Below, one piece after another: positions 1-10,867 of a stretch of 64,000 nt of DNA (the first letter of the stretch is position 1; the number at the start of each line of letters is the position of its first letter). The notes under the pieces were generated by a model. The model was not told where the DNA came from, searched no databases, and saw only the letters and a list, made by a program, of their open reading frames with translations. Made by a program: the position numbers and the translations under genes. This stretch comes from Candidatus Bathycorpusculum termitum. Its GTDB lineage: Archaea; Thermoproteota; Bathyarchaeia; Bathyarchaeales; Bathycorpusculaceae. The DNA is taken from the NCBI GenBank assembly GCA_031254875.1, contig JAIRTW010000056.1:1-64000 (forward strand). Reading direction: 5' to 3'.

Positions 1-219
1 AACGAAACACACAAACCCAAACAACCAAAAAAACGCGAACAACCAACCACCACCTACTACAAATACGCCAACAACCAACTCTACCAAACCCTCATCAAAG
101 ACACAAAAGAAGCCCCCCCAAACACAACAAAATACAAAAACGAACTAACCACCCTCTCCATAACCAAAGCCAACGACCCACCCCCACTATACCTCACCCA
201 ACCCCAAACAATTGTTTAA
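1..219 (+). CDS. C-terminal fragment of an unidentified protein, truncated by the window edge
   Basis: Frame 1 is open from base 1 to TAA at 217-219 (NETHKPKQPKKREQPTTTYYKYANNQLYQTLIKDTKEAPPNTTKYKNELTTLSITKANDPPPLYLTQPQTIV*). Strong A/C bias, almost no G on this strand. Confidence 0.5.
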   Translation, partial: NETHKPKQPKKREQPTTTYYKYANNQLYQTLIKDTKEAPPNTTKYKNELTTLSITKANDPPPLYLTQPQTIV

Positions 220-566
220 AATCTTGTGGACTTAATTTAACAGCCTTCTCATACCGATCCATACATTAGAACAACCGATTAAACACAATAAACACAAAAC
301 AAGCTAATCCACACTATTATAATTTCCGAGGAGGTCTATTTTCGTGTTATGCTGTATTCGAATAAATATTGGGTGTGTTATAGAAATAAGGCAAAATACG
401 TAGCCACATGGCAAAAAATGGACAAAAGGAACCTTTGCGGAAAAATATGAAGAGACAAACTGAGACACCCAACCATAAATTATAACTTGATCAAAGAAAT
501 ATACGTGCAAAGTACTTAATTAATCGATAAAAATGGACATTAAATATTAAAATAATGGACCGCGGA

Positions 567-1727
567 TTAGAAGGCGTTTGCAATACGGTTGCAGGCTTCT
601 TTGATGCGTTCTTTAGGTTGTGTAAATGTTATACGTACGTAGCCTTCCCCCTGTTTACCAAAACCAACGCCGGGCGTAACAGCCACTCCGGTTTCAAGCA
701 TCTTGGTAGCGAATTTCATGGAGTCGCCTTTGCAATTAACCCAGACATAGAAGGTAGCTTTCGGTTTCTCGCAATGGTAGCCGAGTTTGGAGATGGTGTC
801 GACGAGAAGATCGCGGCGTTCCTGCAGGATCTGGTTATTTTGACGCAGAAACTCCGGGGGATCACAGCTGGTATAGCTACCCAGTGCTTTCACTGCAGCC
901 TTCTGCGTATACACTGGCGGTCCTGAATCGATTTGGGCTTTCACCTTAGCTAAGCCTGCAATAAGATCCTTATTTCCCACAGCAAAACCAATGCGGTCCC
1001 CGGTCATATTAAACGTCTTGGATAATGAGTGGAACTCTACCGTAACATCCAAGGCACCATCAATTTCTAGAATACTTGGTGCCCGGTAACCGTCGTAGGT
1101 AATTTCTGAGTAGGCATTGTCGTAACAGAGAATGATGTTGTTTTCTTTGGCGAATTCAACGGCTTCTTTTAGGGTTTTGTGGTCGGCGGTGGCGGCGGTG
1201 GGGTTGTTGGGGTAGTTGATGAACATCATTTTGATGCGGCGGGCATCAACTGCTCTGAAATCAGGGTGATAGCCGTTTTCTTCCAGTAGCGGCAGAGGGC
1301 TGGCGGTGCCGTCACAGAGGATTGTGCTACCATTGGCATAAACGGGATACGCAGGGTCTGGACAAAGTACCTGGTCACCCGGATTGATGAATGCACGGGC
1401 TATGTTTGCTATGCCCTCTTTGGAGCCCAATAATGCAATAACTTGGTCGGGTTGCAGATCTACACCAAAGCGGATCTTGTACCAGCTTGTGACGGCAACA
1501 CGAAAATCAGGTTCGCCTTGGCTGAAGCTGTAGTTATGGTTTTTTTGGTCAGCAGCCTCTTTTGCTAATGCATCTGTGATAAATTGAGGCGGAGGCAGAT
1601 CAGGATCGCCAATGGACAACGAGATAAGATCTATACCCTGCGCTTTCTTTGCTTTTTGGATTTTCTCTATCTCAGCAAAGAGGTAGGGTTGTAGCCGCTT
1701 GATTCTTTCAGCATACTCAAAGGTCAA
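567..1727 (-). CDS. dapL: LL-diaminopimelate aminotransferase-like PLP class I/II aminotransferase
   Basis: 386 aa; aminotransferase motifs NYPNNPTAA, YDNAYSEITYDG, SLSKTFNMTGDRIGF; sits in a lysine operon and overlaps dapF by 4 nt. Confidence 0.88.
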   Translation of the reverse strand: MTFEYAERIKRLQPYLFAEIEKIQKAKKAQGIDLISLSIGDPDLPPPQFITDALAKEAADQKNHNYSFSQGEPDFRVAVTSWYKIRFGVDLQPDQVIALLGSKEGIANIARAFINPGDQVLCPDPAYPVYANGSTILCDGTASPLPLLEENGYHPDFRAVDARRIKMMFINYPNNPTAATADHKTLKEAVEFAKENNIILCYDNAYSEITYDGYRAPSILEIDGALDVTVEFHSLSKTFNMTGDRIGFAVGNKDLIAGLAKVKAQIDSGPPVYTQKAAVKALGSYTSCDPPEFLRQNNQILQERRDLLVDTISKLGYHCEKPKATFYVWVNCKGDSMKFATKMLETGVAVTPGVGFGKQGEGYVRITFTQPKERIKEACNRIANAF

Positions 1728-2569
1728 AATAGTGCCTCCCTAAACAGTTTACCTTCATAGACCTTCTCAGCGGGGCCCGTCATATAGATGCCGTCTTCGC
1801 CGGTTGCGATTTGAAGGTCTCCACCCTGTAAGTGAACAGTAACTTTGTCTTGAACTTTGTCAAGTTTTCGGGCGGCGGCAAACGATGCACAGGCTCCGGT
1901 GCCGCAGGCCAAGGTTTCTTTGCAACCCCGTTCCCAAACGCGCACTCTAATCTCACATGGATTCAGCACTTGAGCAAAGATAGCATTGATTCTCTGCGGG
2001 AACGCCTCGTGAGTTTCAAAAAGTTCTCCAACAGAACAAACAGGGAAGATATCTACATTTTCGATGAAGGTGACACAGTGAGGGTTGCCCATGGATAGGC
2101 CGGTTACTTGGTAGACTTCATTGCCGACTTGAAGTTTTTGGTCTATGCATGTGCCTTCGCCGATCATAGGCAATGAGGCACGTTGCCAGTTTGGTTTGCC
2201 CATATTAACCTTTACAGCTGAAACTATGGCGTTTTCGAGTGTAAGCCAAACCTGCTTTATATCTGCTAAGGTTTCTATGGTGAACTTGGTTTTTTTGACG
2301 ATGCCGTTTTCGTAACAGTATTTGCTGAAGCATCGGATGCCGTTGCCGCACATTTCAGCTTCACTACCATCTGCATTGAAAATCCGCATTTTTACATCAG
2401 CAGTTTTGGATGGGTAAACCAACAAAAGTCCATCTGCACCGACTGAGAACCGTCGTTGACAGAGTAACCCAGCCCATCTTGAGACGTCTTTATCGCTGAT
2501 TTTTCCTTCACGATTATCCATGACGATGTAGTCGTTTCCTAAGCCATGCATCTTCCAAAACTTCATCAA
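1724..2569 (-). CDS. dapF: Diaminopimelate epimerase
   Basis: MKFWKMHGLGNDYIVMD, ADGSEAEMCGNGIRCFSKY and ERGCKETLACGTGACASFAAA carry both catalytic Cys regions. Confidence 0.95.
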   Translation of the reverse strand: MMKFWKMHGLGNDYIVMDNREGKISDKDVSRWAGLLCQRRFSVGADGLLLVYPSKTADVKMRIFNADGSEAEMCGNGIRCFSKYCYENGIVKKTKFTIETLADIKQVWLTLENAIVSAVKVNMGKPNWQRASLPMIGEGTCIDQKLQVGNEVYQVTGLSMGNPHCVTFIENVDIFPVCSVGELFETHEAFPQRINAIFAQVLNPCEIRVRVWERGCKETLACGTGACASFAAARKLDKVQDKVTVHLQGGDLQIATGEDGIYMTGPAEKVYEGKLFREALF

Positions 2570-3855
2570 GTGTCGCCCTGTACTTTCTGATTGGTTACTA
2601 AGTCTTTTAGTTGTTCACGTTCCCTGACAACCAAGGGTTTGCCTCCACGTATGAGAACTTCTGCCGCTCTTGGGCGCGAATTGTATTGGCTGCTCATACT
2701 GTAGCCGTAAGCGCCGGCATTGAGGACTGCTAGGAGGTCACCTTCGGCTATTTCAGGTAATGGGCGATCTTTTGCGAGCAGATCCCCCGATTCACAGATC
2801 GGACCTGCTACATCGCAGGGCTCTTTATCAGTTGCAGTTAGTTTGTTGGCAACCAATATAGGATGGTAGCTACCATACATTGCAGGGCGTATCAGTGTGT
2901 TGAAGCCGGCGTCTACCCCGACGAATCTGCGGTTGGGCGTAACTTTTATAGTGTTTACAGTTGTCAAGAGGATGCCGGCGTCGGCGACGAGATATCGGCC
3001 GGGTTCCACAAAGAGAAACGGCTTGCCCAGTCCGTAATCCTTGGTTTTGTTCTTAAATAGGTTGACGACTTTGTTGGAGAATTCCTGAAGGTCAAGTTCT
3101 TTATCCTCAGGTTTGTAGGGGACGCCAAAGCCTCCACCTATGTCGATGAATTCAAAGTCTATACCGACTTCTTTATGCACCCGTTTGGCTATACCCAGCA
3201 ACTTTTCCACTGCCAGCACATAGGGTTCGAGATCAAGGATGCCTGAGCCAATGTGCATGTGGATGCCAAAGCGTTCCACGCGAGCGCGTTGGGCGATGGC
3301 ATAGGCTTGAATGACTTCTTCTTCCCAGAGGCCGAACTTGGATTCTGGACCTGCGGTGATGCAATGGTTGTGATGCCCAGCGCCGACTTCGGGGTTGACG
3401 CGCACTGAGAGAATTTGGGGAACGGAGATTTTGAGGAGGCGATCAATTTCAGATTGGGAGTCTACGTTTATGGTGATGTTAGCGTCGGCAAGCATCTTTA
3501 ATTCGTCGTTTCTTACGTTTGTGCCCGTGAAGAGGATGCGATCAGGTGTAAAGCCGCTACTGAGTGCCAAAAACACTTCGCCGGGACTTACCGTATCGAG
3601 GTATGCACCCTGAGACTGCAGAATGCGAAGCACGTTGAGATTTGTGTTGGCTTTAGCGGCGTAATAGATACGTACATACTTGTAGTTGTTAACCAAGGCG
3701 CTATAGAGGCGGTTATAGTTATCTCGGATGCGTTTCTCGCTTATCACATAGAGCGGAGTGTCGTAGGTTTTGGATAGTTCGGCTGTTGAGACGCCATCAA
3801 AGTAGAGGATTCCTTTATGATCTTCTAGGGGGTCACGAAGTTTTCTCTTAACCAT
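2566..3855 (-). CDS. lysA: Diaminopimelate decarboxylase
   Basis: YYAAKANTNLNVLRIL, HMHIGSGI, EPGRYLVADAG, CESGDLLAKDR, NAGAYGYSMSSQYNSRPRAAEVL. The ORF track starts at 3978, but the MVKRKLRDPLED start at 3855 avoids overlapping asd. Confidence 0.93.
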   Translation of the reverse strand: MVKRKLRDPLEDHKGILYFDGVSTAELSKTYDTPLYVISEKRIRDNYNRLYSALVNNYKYVRIYYAAKANTNLNVLRILQSQGAYLDTVSPGEVFLALSSGFTPDRILFTGTNVRNDELKMLADANITINVDSQSEIDRLLKISVPQILSVRVNPEVGAGHHNHCITAGPESKFGLWEEEVIQAYAIAQRARVERFGIHMHIGSGILDLEPYVLAVEKLLGIAKRVHKEVGIDFEFIDIGGGFGVPYKPEDKELDLQEFSNKVVNLFKNKTKDYGLGKPFLFVEPGRYLVADAGILLTTVNTIKVTPNRRFVGVDAGFNTLIRPAMYGSYHPILVANKLTATDKEPCDVAGPICESGDLLAKDRPLPEIAEGDLLAVLNAGAYGYSMSSQYNSRPRAAEVLIRGGKPLVVREREQLKDLVTNQKVQGDT

Positions 3856-3893
3856 AAGCTTCACCAAATTTTCATCGAATAAATCATGAGTGT

Positions 3894-4952
3894 TTATGCT
3901 AAGCCTTTCACTACATAGAGTTCTGCGCTCAGTATTCCTCCGCCGGCGGCTCCGCGGATTGTGTTGTGGCTCAGACACATGTACTTCAGAGTCATGAGGG
4001 GGTCTTTCCGCAACCTGCCAACCACGACGCTCTGTCCTTGTCCTGCATCTCGGTCGTATCGGGGCTGAGGGCGGTTCTTTTCATGGCGGATAATTATGGG
4101 TTGTGTTGGTGCAGAGGGCAGTTTGAGTTTTTGTGGTTCACCTTTGAACTTTGTGAGTGCTGTTTCAACTTCTTCGAGAGATGGTTCTTTGTCGAGTTTT
4201 ATGAAAACAGATTCGAGATGCCCATCTTTGACGTTGACACGGTTGCAACTTGCGCTAAGTTGGAATTCTGCATAATCGATAGTTACTCCGTTAAAGGAGC
4301 CCAAGATTTTTAGAGCTTCAGTTTCCATCTTTTCTTCCTCACCCGAAATGTAGGGAATTACATTATCGATGATATCCAATGAAGATACGCCAGGGTAGCC
4401 TGCGCCGCTGAGCGCCTGCATTGTGGTTACCATAACCTGTTGTATGCCGAACTGCATAAGCGGTTTTAATGTAAGGGTCATGCCTATGGTACTGCAGTTG
4501 GGATCTGTTGTGATAAAACCTTTCCAGTTGCGTTTCTTCTGTTGTACCTTAACAAGCTCAATATGGTCCGGGTTGATTTCGGGAATAATCAAGGGCACGT
4601 CTTTGTCCATACGGTGGGCGCTGGCTTTGCTAAATACTGGATAGCGGGCGCCGAATTCGTTTTCCGTTGGTCCTGCCGAGTCGCTAGGGAGTGATGTAAA
4701 GACTAAGTCGAAGTCACCTGTCTGTTCTGCTGATTTGACATCTATGTTGGCAACCGGCATCTCGCCGATTTCTTTAGGCATATCTGTCTCCATCAGCCAA
4801 GTGGTGGCGTCTTTGAATTTTTTGCCGGCGCTCCGCTCAGAAGCAGCAAGCACCGAAATCTCAAACCATGGATGCCCCTGCAGGAGTTGAATGTAGCGTT
4901 GCCCGACGGCTCCGGTTGCGCCTAAAATGGCGACTCTACGCTTATTGGACAT
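3894..4952 (-). CDS. asd: Aspartate-semialdehyde dehydrogenase (archaeal/fungal type)
   Basis: RVAILGATGAVGQRYIQLL, TTDPNCSTIGMTL, ALSGAGYPGVSSLDI. Confidence 0.94.
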   Translation of the reverse strand: MSNKRRVAILGATGAVGQRYIQLLQGHPWFEISVLAASERSAGKKFKDATTWLMETDMPKEIGEMPVANIDVKSAEQTGDFDLVFTSLPSDSAGPTENEFGARYPVFSKASAHRMDKDVPLIIPEINPDHIELVKVQQKKRNWKGFITTDPNCSTIGMTLTLKPLMQFGIQQVMVTTMQALSGAGYPGVSSLDIIDNVIPYISGEEEKMETEALKILGSFNGVTIDYAEFQLSASCNRVNVKDGHLESVFIKLDKEPSLEEVETALTKFKGEPQKLKLPSAPTQPIIIRHEKNRPQPRYDRDAGQGQSVVVGRLRKDPLMTLKYMCLSHNTIRGAAGGGILSAELYVVKGLA

Positions 4953-5017
4953 GTCGTTTCTTCCTAACAGTTTTCTATTATGTAACTTGATAAAAAGTTA
5001 ACGGGTGCTTTTGGGAT

Positions 5018-5803
5018 TTAGTTTAATCCCAGCACATCAGCCATGCTGTATATTTTGGGTGTTGCTTGGTGGCTCAGCCACTCAGCGGCATATACTGCAC
5101 CCTGAGCGAACACATTGCGGTTAAAAGCGGTGTGTTCGATGCGAAGCATTTCATTTGGTCCAGCGACGATAAGGTCATGGATGCCTGCGATGCCTCCCGC
5201 GCGGAACGTGGTGACTTCCAGTTCCTGTGGTTGGCGGGGGCTTATGCCTTCTCTGCCAGAAATCGTTTTAGTGTAGCCTCGCACACTACTGATGATTTCG
5301 CTGAGCTTTTTTGCGGTGCCGCTTGGGGCGTCTTTTTTGTCGATGTGGTGGATTTCATTTATGCTGAAATCATAGTTTTGTGGGAAGGCGTTGAGCTGTT
5401 CGGCGAGTTTAAAGAGGATGTTAACACCGATGCTATAGTTGGGCGAGAACACCGCAGGAACTTTGTCCGACATCGTTGCTATAATCTGTTTGTTCTGTTC
5501 CGCTGTGAAGCCAGTGGTGCCCAGGATTATACGTTTGCCAAAGCTAGTGGCGATTGGAATGTTGATTAAGTCGGCGGCTGGAGTGGTGAAACTGATGAAT
5601 ACATCAGCATCCCCCATGGCTTTCTTGATGTCTGCGGAGATTTTTATGTCAGAGTTGAAGCCGAAGTCACGCAGAGATTTACCTACTGCTGGGTTGTTTG
5701 GGGCTTCTGTGGCGCCTGTGATTTGGTGTCCTTTGGTGGTGGCTTCAGCGATTATGGCTTGGCCCATCCTGCCTGTTGCGCCTGCAACACAGAGCTTAAG
5801 CAT
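5018..5803 (-). CDS. dapB: 4-hydroxy-tetrahydrodipicolinate reductase
   Basis: MLKLCVAGATGRMGQAI, EIHHIDKKDAPSGTAKKL, HTAFNRNVFAQGAVYAAEWL. Start chosen at the internal Met just after the dapA stop. Confidence 0.94.
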   Translation of the reverse strand: MLKLCVAGATGRMGQAIIAEATTKGHQITGATEAPNNPAVGKSLRDFGFNSDIKISADIKKAMGDADVFISFTTPAADLINIPIATSFGKRIILGTTGFTAEQNKQIIATMSDKVPAVFSPNYSIGVNILFKLAEQLNAFPQNYDFSINEIHHIDKKDAPSGTAKKLSEIISSVRGYTKTISGREGISPRQPQELEVTTFRAGGIAGIHDLIVAGPNEMLRIEHTAFNRNVFAQGAVYAAEWLSHQATPKIYSMADVLGLN

Positions 5804-6833
5804 AGGTGAGGCCCTCAAGGTACTTGGTGTTGTAGAGTCGGTCATTTAAGTCGACGCCGAAATGGTCGGCGATTGGCTGGAGGATTTGGGGGTTGGCTTT
5901 ATGGACCTTACGTGCGGCGGATAGGATAATTTCGAGTCCGTTTGGCGTTATTTTGCCCAGCGGCTGGCGGCATGGGCCCGATGGTATACCCAATACGTTC
6001 ATCAATGTTTTGATTGCTATAGGGTTGCGGGCTCTGTATGCTACGGGTCCGTATGGTGTCTGTTCAGTGGTTTTAATGGTTATGATGCTGAAGAGGGGTT
6101 GAAGTGCTTGGGCAATTATGCTGGCGGCTTCATCATTGCCATCGAGCGCATATTGTACCATATCTGATAGTGCTCTGGGTGCTACATTGGATGCGACCGA
6201 GATGACGCCGCTGGCACCGATGTCAGGGGAAATAATCATTGTATAGGTTTTGTCATCATCCCCGCTTAGGATATCAAAGTTTTCTCCGCAGAGTTTGCGG
6301 GTTAATTCCATGTTTTTGAGGTCGCCTGTTGCCTCTTTGACGCAGCGTACATTTGGGTACTGGGTGTGGAGGATGGCGAGATCTTGGGGCAGGAGCTGGG
6401 TGCCGGTTCTGCCCGGAATGATGTAGGGTATGATTTGGACTTCGGGGAAGCGACTGGCGATGGGTTCAATGTATTCTCGGCGGATTTCTGTGGAACTGGG
6501 TCCGTTGTAGTAGGGGTCGACGAGGAGCACGGTGTTTACGCCTGCATTCTTGGCGTGCTGGGTGCCTTCGATGGCTTCTTGTGTGCTATTGCTGCCTGTG
6601 CCTGCGATGGTTAAGCACTGGGTTCCCACGTATTCGCGGGTTTTCTCTATGACTTTACTGTGGTCATTCCAGTCCAGCGTGGGCGATTCGCCGGTTGTAC
6701 CGACGGCAAGAATGCCTCTAACGCCATTTTTTACTTGGAAATCTATTAACTGTTGTAATCCGTCGTAGTCTACTTGACGGTTAGGGGTCATAGGGGTTAT
6801 TAATGCGGTGTAGCAGCCGTTGAATGTTGCCAT
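5796..6833 (-). CDS. dapA: 4-hydroxy-tetrahydrodipicolinate synthase
   Basis: NGVRGILAVGTTGESPTLDW, YYNGPSS, VKEATGDLKN (Schiff-base Lys context), DILSGDDDKT. Confidence 0.93.
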   Translation of the reverse strand: MATFNGCYTALITPMTPNRQVDYDGLQQLIDFQVKNGVRGILAVGTTGESPTLDWNDHSKVIEKTREYVGTQCLTIAGTGSNSTQEAIEGTQHAKNAGVNTVLLVDPYYNGPSSTEIRREYIEPIASRFPEVQIIPYIIPGRTGTQLLPQDLAILHTQYPNVRCVKEATGDLKNMELTRKLCGENFDILSGDDDKTYTMIISPDIGASGVISVASNVAPRALSDMVQYALDGNDEAASIIAQALQPLFSIITIKTTEQTPYGPVAYRARNPIAIKTLMNVLGIPSGPCRQPLGKITPNGLEIILSAARKVHKANPQILQPIADHFGVDLNDRLYNTKYLEGLTYA

Positions 6834-6867
6834 TTAAATTCCTTCTTAATAGGTATTGAGTGCTATA

Positions 6868-6884
6868 TACAATATTTAAAGTTT
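6868..6884 (-). promoter_or_regulatory. Candidate TATA box for dapA
   Basis: Minus strand reads ACTTTAAATATTGTATATAG roughly 40-50 nt before the dapA ATG, with an SD-like AAGGA near the start codon. Confidence 0.4.
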
Positions 6885-7361
6885 ACGTTTTTCAGATTTT
6901 TATTACGAAAAACGGAAATATGGCGGCTTTAATGATTAAAATAACCTCTGTCTATGACTGGTTTTCGTAACTCTTTTAACAGACAACTTAAGACACAATA
7001 GTATTGCCAAAATATTACCTAGCCATAAATCCCCCAAAAAAATAAGCAAAGACAAAATTCTCCGCTTCCAGAATAATTTGTCGGTGATTGCCCTCGTGGA
7101 TAACCCGCCCTTAGCTCCAATTCAGTCCTACAATCCTCCATGTCAGCCTACAGAAACAGTGCCGAAAAGAGTTTGCTCTGTGGATTTTGACTTTTCATAC
7201 CCTCGTTGATTCCTTTTATCAGCCACTCAAAATATCATTTGTCCAAAATAATGACACAACAATATATAGTAACCTAAAAAATTATGATCTTCATCCAAAG
7301 AGGATAAACACGAATTAAAAAAGGAAAAATTTGGGTTGAGACATAGACGCTGTCTGCAGGA

Positions 7362-7559
7362 TTACCCTTTGCCCTTTTCTTCCTTGCCGAAGTACTGAGT
7401 CCATTTGAGTTTGCGTGCATCGCGTTTAAATGATAGGCTACTTTTCTTACATTTACTAGAGTCGAACCAAAGGATCGAGCCGTCATTTTTAACGTACATC
7501 ATGCCTGTGCCAGCTGGGAAATCAGCACCACAGAACGAACATTTTCTCGGTTTTGGCAT
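7362..7559 (-). CDS. rpl24e: 50S ribosomal protein L24e
   Basis: MPKPRKCSFCGADFPAGTGMMYVKNDGSILWFDSSKCKKS; zinc-ribbon Cys pattern typical of L24e. Confidence 0.95.
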   Translation of the reverse strand: MPKPRKCSFCGADFPAGTGMMYVKNDGSILWFDSSKCKKSSLSFKRDARKLKWTQYFGKEEKGKG

Positions 7560-7580
7560 GACAAATTTCTCCTATCAGAT

Positions 7581-7802
7581 TTATCTTGTAATTTTCTTTG
7601 CTTCCCGTTCGGTTTCCCGGAGCATCAGGATATCTTGAACGCGGACGGGCCCTTTAACGTTGCGTGTAATGATTCGACCTTTATCTCTGCCTTCCATGAT
7701 GCGGACACGAACCTGCGTGATTTCCCCGGTTACACCTGTACGGCCGATGATTTGAATAACTTCGGAGGGTGTTAGTTCATCAGATGTTTCTTTGCTACTC
7801 AT
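7581..7802 (-). CDS. rps28e: 30S ribosomal protein S28e
   Basis: [55 protein letters not shown]. Confidence 0.96.
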   Translation of the reverse strand: MSSKETSDELTPSEVIQIIGRTGVTGEITQVRVRIMEGRDKGRIITRNVKGPVRVQDILMLRETEREAKKITR

Positions 7803-7803
7803 A

Positions 7804-8184
7804 TTATTGAGTGCCTCGTTTAACCTGATCGATGCGGTTCACGATTTCTTTGATTAAGCCGGTTGCTTCTCCTTCTCTCATGATGCATGTTGCTGCGCAT
7901 GGAACATCAATACCGATGGATTTGCCGAGCTGTTCTTTGCTTGGCACAAACACGTATGGAATTTTGCGTTCGTCACAGAGTAATGGCAGATGCGCGATGA
8001 CTTCTGGTGGGTCAACGTCTTCGGCAATGACAACGAGTTTTGCTTGGCTACGCTCTACAGCTTTGGTGGCTTCGTTAGTTCCTTTCCTAACTGATCCTGA
8101 TTTTGAAGCAAGCGTTAGGGCTTCATAGGCTGCATCCACGAGTTCTTTTGGGGCTTCATATTTTACATAAAATGGTTTAGACAT
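7804..8184 (-). CDS. rpl7ae: 50S ribosomal protein L7Ae / sRNP protein
   Basis: [55 protein letters not shown]; start set at [12 protein letters not shown]. Confidence 0.96.
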   Translation of the reverse strand: MSKPFYVKYEAPKELVDAAYEALTLASKSGSVRKGTNEATKAVERSQAKLVVIAEDVDPPEVIAHLPLLCDERKIPYVFVPSKEQLGKSIGIDVPCAATCIMREGEATGLIKEIVNRIDQVKRGTQ

Positions 8185-8266
8185 ATTTCTTAGCCTCACC
8201 CTTTTTTAAGGCACAGTCTTATCCCCCTTTCATCTTTAATAAGCTTTCTGCACTAAAGTTGCATAC

Positions 8267-8605
8267 TTGTCCCTCCGCTTTATTTGCAACCCAGAAACCT
8301 TTAAATCCCAAGTTGCGGCTACCTACATGTTTTTGAGAGGGGAAAAACATTTGCAAAGATTGGGTAAACTAACAAATATATCTCCTTCAGGAAACGTTAT
8401 AGTAAAAGCAGAGGCCCCTCCAAAAATCGGCTCCGAAGTTGTTGATGAGAACCTAAATGTTATCGGTAAAATTTTCGATATTATTGGGCCAGTCTCAGCT
8501 CCCTATGCGGTGATTAAACCAACAGTTAGGGAACCTGCCAGTTTAGTGAACAAACCCGTATATTTGCTTCTCTCAAAACCGCAACGGAGCAAACGAAAGA
8601 AATGA
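8267..8605 (+). CDS. H/ACA RNP protein Gar1-like
   Basis: [54 protein letters not shown]; Gar1 fold signature and location next to TFB. Confidence 0.85.
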   Translation: MSLRFICNPETFKSQVAATYMFLRGEKHLQRLGKLTNISPSGNVIVKAEAPPKIGSEVVDENLNVIGKIFDIIGPVSAPYAVIKPTVREPASLVNKPVYLLLSKPQRSKRKK

Positions 8606-9573
8606 GCGGAGATACCAAATTACATATCCCCGTAGAAGACAAAACTGCAGTGCAAACAGACACCCCCAAAACACGGATTTGTTCCGAATGTGGAAGTACT
8701 CGACTTATGCATGATTCCGAAGCCGCCGAAATAGTATGCATGGACTGCGGTATCGTTGTGCAACAGAAACTTGCTGACCGCGGGCCTGAATGGCGGGCTT
8801 TTGATGAGGAACAACGCTCGAAACGCACACGCGTTGGCGCACCTCTCACCTATACTATCCACGATAAAGGATTATCCACAACCATCGACTGGCATGACCG
8901 CGATATCTATGGCAAAAGCCTCTCACCGGGCCAAAAAGCGCAGGTTTACCGCCTGCGGAAATGGCAACGCCGCATCAGGGTTTCCGACGCAACCGAACGC
9001 AACTTGGCATTTGCGCTCTCCGAAATTACAAAGATTTCCAACAACCTCAACTTACCCAAAAACATCCTTGAAACAGCCTCTGTTATCTACCGTAAAGCGG
9101 TAAAGGAACGCCTCATCCGAGGCCGGTCGATTCAAGGTGTCACGGCGGCCGCACTTTATTTGGCATGTAGACAATGCGGACTGCCCAGAACTCTAGATGA
9201 AATCTCACAGGTTACAACTGTGAGTAAGAAGGAGATTGGGCGATGCTACCGTTTTCTCATACGGGAACTCAACTACTCAATTCCGCCGCTAAAACCCAGC
9301 CAGTATATCACCAAATTTTCCAATCAGCTTACCATGCAAGGTAAAGTGGAAGAGATCGCCCACAAAATTCTGGGGGCTGTCAAAGAGCTCAAACTGACAT
9401 CCGGCAGAGGGCCCACCGGTATAGCAGCTGCAGCAAGTTACGTTGCTTCGGTGCTGACGGGCGAACGCAAGACGCAAAGGGAAATCGCAGAAATTGCGCA
9501 GGTCACAGAAGTTACGATTCGCAACCGTTACAAGGAACTCGTGGAACGCTTGATGTTCCAGATAAGCATCTAA
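8602..9573 (+). CDS. tfb: Transcription initiation factor IIB (TFB)
   Basis: N-terminal zinc ribbon [26 protein letters not shown] and two cyclin repeats ([37 protein letters not shown]). Confidence 0.97.
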   Translation: MSGDTKLHIPVEDKTAVQTDTPKTRICSECGSTRLMHDSEAAEIVCMDCGIVVQQKLADRGPEWRAFDEEQRSKRTRVGAPLTYTIHDKGLSTTIDWHDRDIYGKSLSPGQKAQVYRLRKWQRRIRVSDATERNLAFALSEITKISNNLNLPKNILETASVIYRKAVKERLIRGRSIQGVTAAALYLACRQCGLPRTLDEISQVTTVSKKEIGRCYRFLIRELNYSIPPLKPSQYITKFSNQLTMQGKVEEIAHKILGAVKELKLTSGRGPTGIAAAASYVASVLTGERKTQREIAEIAQVTEVTIRNRYKELVERLMFQISI

Positions 9574-9584
9574 GTGATGAAACA

Positions 9585-9809
9585 GTGACTGAAAAAGAGC
9601 AAAAATCAAATAGCCTAAGAATCACAAAAATTTTGATGTTCGTCTGTAGCATTACGGCGATTGTATTACTTTTCTACCTGTCAACAATTGGTGTCATCTC
9701 AAACAATGCCTATCTTGGCGGTGGATTTGGTATAGTGATAGCCGTAGCAATAATCAATTATGCCCTTATCCGAATTTATGGCAACAAACAGCCAAAGAGG
9801 CTCGCTTAA
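9585..9809 (+). CDS. Small two-TM membrane protein, unknown function
   Basis: 74 aa ORF with two hydrophobic segments, 11 nt after TFB. Confidence 0.55.
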   Translation: MTEKEQKSNSLRITKILMFVCSITAIVLLFYLSTIGVISNNAYLGGGFGIVIAVAIINYALIRIYGNKQPKRLA

Positions 9810-9896
9810 AAACACCCGCCTATCCATTATATAGCGGCATTGTGTGAACTAACTGCTTTTATGCCCGACTATAGTTAACATCATCTTTCGAGGGAT

Positions 9897-10820
9897 ATGA
9901 TGTACACAAAACAAATTGGGAAAAACCTCTACCAAGTCGAACTCGACACCGGCGGCTTCAAACAGCTCATTTGTAGTTATATCATAGCAGGCTCAAAACC
10001 TATGCTCATCGAATCCGGTCCAACCAACTCAGTGCACAATCTCCTCGGTGGCATACATGAGCTGGGTATAGCACCGAAAGATATAGAGTATATCGCAGTA
10101 ACCCATATTCATCTTGATCACGGTGGCGGCGCAGGCACATTGCTCAAATCCCTACCCAACGCCAAAGTCCTCGTCCACCCCCGGGGGGCCGCTCACTTAA
10201 TCGATCCCGAACGCCTCTGGTCCTCTAGTCAAGCCGTCTTAGGTTACGTCAGCAAAGTCTTCGGTAAACCTGAGCCAGTCCCCAAAAACCGCATAATCCC
10301 AATAACTGAGGGTATATTCGATTTGGGTAACGACGGTAAACTTGTAGCCCTTGAAACTCTGGGACACGCTTCACACAACATCAGCTTCCAAGAAAGCTTC
10401 AACGGGGGCGTTTTTCCTGGCGATGCTGCAGGCACATACCTGCCCGAATGTAACGTGGTTGTTCCCACAACACCTCCGCCGTTCTATCTCGAATCGGCAC
10501 TGGTGTCGCTTGATAAACTTATCGCCCTCAACCCAACCGAGCTCTACTTCAGCCATTTTGGGCGGGCGGATAATGCAATTAACCGGCTTAAAGCTTACAA
10601 GACCCAACTGCAACTCTGGGCAGATGTCACAGAAGCGGGTGTAAAAGCGAATTTAAGCTTAGAGGAAATTCGAAACATCATCATCAAAACAGACCCTGCC
10701 ATGACAAAAATCGCCAATTACATCCAAAATCACCCGATCTACAAAAAAACAATGCTGGAAAACTGCATTCAAGGATTCATCGAATACACCAAAAACAAAC
10801 AGACAAAGGCACAGCCATAA
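9897..10820 (+). CDS. MBL-fold metallo-hydrolase
   Basis: THIHLDHGGGAGTLL (HxHxDH) and downstream HPRGAAHL, LGHASHNI, PGDAAG, SHFG. Confidence 0.9.
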   Translation: MMYTKQIGKNLYQVELDTGGFKQLICSYIIAGSKPMLIESGPTNSVHNLLGGIHELGIAPKDIEYIAVTHIHLDHGGGAGTLLKSLPNAKVLVHPRGAAHLIDPERLWSSSQAVLGYVSKVFGKPEPVPKNRIIPITEGIFDLGNDGKLVALETLGHASHNISFQESFNGGVFPGDAAGTYLPECNVVVPTTPPPFYLESALVSLDKLIALNPTELYFSHFGRADNAINRLKAYKTQLQLWADVTEAGVKANLSLEEIRNIIIKTDPAMTKIANYIQNHPIYKKTMLENCIQGFIEYTKNKQTKAQP

Positions 10821-10867
10821 ACGTTTTAATAATCTGCTTCAGCTCTTGTTCTGAAGGTTGAACTGGT

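Noticed and set aside
555-926. 123-aa plus-strand ORF
   Set aside because: Antisense to dapL, which has clear family motifs; no motif of its own.
5066-5569. 167-aa plus-strand ORF
   Set aside because: Antisense to dapB; no recognisable domain.
7274-7486. 70-aa minus-strand ORF overlapping L24e
   Set aside because: Out of frame with the confirmed L24e gene.
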